Part shown: positions 29,507-30,908 of the stretch, in pieces
Layout: the number at the start of each line of letters is the position of its first letter
Numbering within the stretch: the first letter of the stretch is position 1
NCBI GenBank assembly: GCA_036267875.1
Contig: DATAVE010000193.1
Coordinates: forward strand, 1-30,908
Reading direction: 5' to 3'
Length of the DNA stretch: 30,908 nt
DNA from: DASZTV01 sp036267875
Lineage (GTDB): Bacteria; Actinomycetota; Actinomycetes; JAFAQI01
The notes under the pieces: model-generated
Databases searched by the model: none
What the model was told of the DNA's origin: nothing
What the model saw: the letters and a program-made list of their open reading frames with translations, nothing else
Translations under genes and position numbers: made by a program

Positions 29507-30669
29507 CCGACCTTGTCGTGGTCGGATCCGGGTTCTTCGGTCTGACAGTTGCAGAGCGCTGCGCGACCGAGCTGGGCCTCACGGTTCGGGTCATCGAGCG
29601 CCGCGACCACATCGGTGGAAACGCCTACACCGAGCCTGAGCCGCAGACCGGCATCGAGGTCCACAAGTACGGCTCGCACCTGTTCCACACGTCCAACCGC
29701 CGGGTGTGGGAGTACGCGAACCTGTACTCGAAGTTCACCGACTACCGCCACCACGTGTACTCGAAGTACCAGGGCCGGATCTACCCGATGCCGATCAACC
29801 TCGGCACGATCTGCTCGTACTTCGAAAAGGCGATGTCGCCCGACGAGGCGCGCGCGCTGGTCGCGGAGCAGGCTGGTGACGCGTCGGCCGAGGCGAGCAA
29901 CCTCGAGGAGAAGGCGATCTCGCTGATCGGCAGGCCCCTCTACGAGGCGTTCATCAAGGGCTATACCGCCAAGCAGTGGCAGACCGACCCGAAAGAGCTG
30001 TCCGCCGAGATCATCACGCGGCTGCCGGTCCGTTACACGTTCGACAACCGCTACTTCGCCGACACCTACGAGGGTCTGCCGGTCGACGGCTACACCAAGT
30101 GGCTCGAGCGGATGGCCGGCCACGCGAACATCGAGGTCGAGCTCGGCGTCGACTTCTTCGACGTCCGCACGGACATCGTCGGCCAGGTGCCGATCATCTA
30201 TACCGGTCCGCTCGACGCCTACTTCGATCATGTCGAAGGCACGCTGGGCTGGCGCACCCTCGACCTCGAGACCGAGGTCGTGCCGACCGGTGACTACCAA
30301 GGGACGTCGGTGGTCAACTACGCCGATCCCGACGTTGCGTTCACCCGGATCCACGAGTTCCGTCACCTGCACCCGGAGCGGGACTACTACCCCGACGACG
30401 CCTCCGTGATCATGCGGGAGTTCTCCCGTGTCGCCGACGCGACCGATGAGCCGTACTACCCGATCAACACCGCTGAGGACCGCGAGCGGCTGCTGAAGTA
30501 TCGCGAGCTGGCCAAGCGGGAACCGCAGGTCGTTTTCGGCGGCCGGCTCGGCTCGTACAAGTACCTCGACATGCACATGGCGATGGGTGCGGCGCTGTCG
30601 ACGTTCGACAATCGGATTCGCCCGCACTTCGCTGACCACGCTCCGCTCGCATCAGGAGACGACGAATGA
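29503..30669 (+). CDS. glf: UDP-galactopyranose mutase
   Basis: This is a 388-residue flavoenzyme, within the usual 367-400. The FAD-binding glycines are GSGFFG (8-13), with the ribose-binding acid and loop 'IERRDHIGGNAY' (31-42). The active-site stretch 'HKYGSHLFHT' (54-63) follows, then substrate residues in 'YTAKQW', and the conserved 'GGRLGSYKYLDM' near 350-361. It converts UDP-galactopyranose to UDP-galactofuranose through a flavin-sugar adduct, supplying the donor for both GlfT-like enzymes here. GTG 29503 overlaps the preceding stop as GTGA, and the following glfT2-like gene starts inside its stop (ATGA). Confidence 0.97.
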   Translation: MTDLVVVGSGFFGLTVAERCATELGLTVRVIERRDHIGGNAYTEPEPQTGIEVHKYGSHLFHTSNRRVWEYANLYSKFTDYRHHVYSKYQGRIYPMPINLGTICSYFEKAMSPDEARALVAEQAGDASAEASNLEEKAISLIGRPLYEAFIKGYTAKQWQTDPKELSAEIITRLPVRYTFDNRYFADTYEGLPVDGYTKWLERMAGHANIEVELGVDFFDVRTDIVGQVPIIYTGPLDAYFDHVEGTLGWRTLDLETEVVPTGDYQGTSVVNYADPDVAFTRIHEFRHLHPERDYYPDDASVIMREFSRVADATDEPYYPINTAEDRERLLKYRELAKREPQVVFGGRLGSYKYLDMHMAMGAALSTFDNRIRPHFADHAPLASGDDE

Positions 30670-30908
30670 GCATCACCGAGCAGCGCACCGATCCCGCGGT
30701 CGCGCCGGCCGTCGACCTCACCGACGCGGGCCTCGGGCTGCGCGTGCTGCAGCGAGTGGTCATGCCGATGGCCGACGACATGGACGTCCTGCCGCTGTAC
30801 GTCGAGACCGACCTCGACCGCGGCTCCAACCTCGCCGTCCTCGATGCAAGCGACTTCAAGGAGGAGGAGAAGAAGAAGAAGACGCAGTCCTCCTCGGTCG
30901 TCAACGCC
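30666..30908 (+). CDS. glfT2: GlfT2-like galactofuranosyltransferase (5' end only)
   Basis: The first 81 residues are present and the gene runs off the window. 'GLRVLQRVVMPMADDMDVLPLYVETD' (here described across 24-49) resembles the start of mycobacterial GlfT2, where 'LLSRVILPRPGEPLDVRKLYLE' opens the N-terminal beta domain. GlfT2 polymerises the galactan with alternating beta-1,5 and beta-1,6 Galf linkages. AGGAG lies 7 nt before the ATG, which overlaps the glf stop as ATGA. An unusual charged run, DFKEEEKKKKTQSSS (64-78), is inserted in the loop after the first strands. The identification rests on this short match and on the glf context. Confidence 0.75.
   Translation, partial: MSITEQRTDPAVAPAVDLTDAGLGLRVLQRVVMPMADDMDVLPLYVETDLDRGSNLAVLDASDFKEEEKKKKTQSSSVVNA

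Overview
The window is high-GC DNA with mostly ATG/GTG starts, tight 4-bp ATGA/GTGA gene overlaps, a Tat-exported phosphoesterase, an ECF sigma factor with a membrane-bound partner, DUF732-like and NlpC/P60 cell-wall proteins, and a galactofuranan (glf/glfT) locus. Together these point to an actinobacterium (Actinomycetota). The genus cannot be told from the sequence alone. No rRNA, tRNA, CRISPR array, phage or transposase gene was seen, and no gap between genes exceeds 300 bp.

Layout. (1) 1-1259: the 3' end of a pyruvate-oxidase-type ThDP enzyme, then a two-hotdog MaoC/FAS1-like dehydratase. (2) 1230-6137 (-): a 1635-residue secreted protein with three Ig-like domains and 14 YVGGxF propeller repeats. 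(3) 6326-10054: a LuxR-type response regulator and histidine kinase, divergent from a two-gene ABC-2 exporter, which looks like a self-contained sense-and-export module. (4) 10060-13403: a secreted protein, a small conserved-looking protein, a nitronate monooxygenase, a membrane protein with an HExxH motif and a two-helix membrane protein. (5) 13453-17671: a secreted PHP-type metallohydrolase and a secreted CocE/S15 hydrolase in one operon, divergent from an NlpC/P60 peptidase. (6) 17668-20772: a membrane-anchored protein with a Thr/Pro tail, divergent from an ECF sigma factor coupled to a Gmad2 plus propeller transmembrane partner that is probably its anti-sigma factor. (7) 20773-25252: a leader with several potential hairpins, a DUF732-like secreted protein, an ABCG-type half transporter and a Tat-exported phospholipase C/acid-phosphatase family enzyme. 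(8) 25287-30908: a cell-surface galactan locus with a GlfT1-like transferase and two tandem paralogous sulfotransferases on the minus strand, facing a GT2 glycosyltransferase, UDP-galactopyranose mutase (glf) and the start of GlfT2 on the plus strand.

Three things stand out. First, a 15-20 bp sequence occurs four times as two inverted pairs, one at 14682-14776 and one at 25243-25328, spanning stop codons and coding ends. Second, several genes appear to be leaderless, with a TANNNT box 6-7 nt before the start codon. This re-places three gene starts, and at 28636-28654 a single TAGGGTA box appears to serve both divergent genes. Third, two sulfotransferases sit inside a galactofuranan locus, which suggests a sulfated galactan or galactofuranosyl glycolipid.
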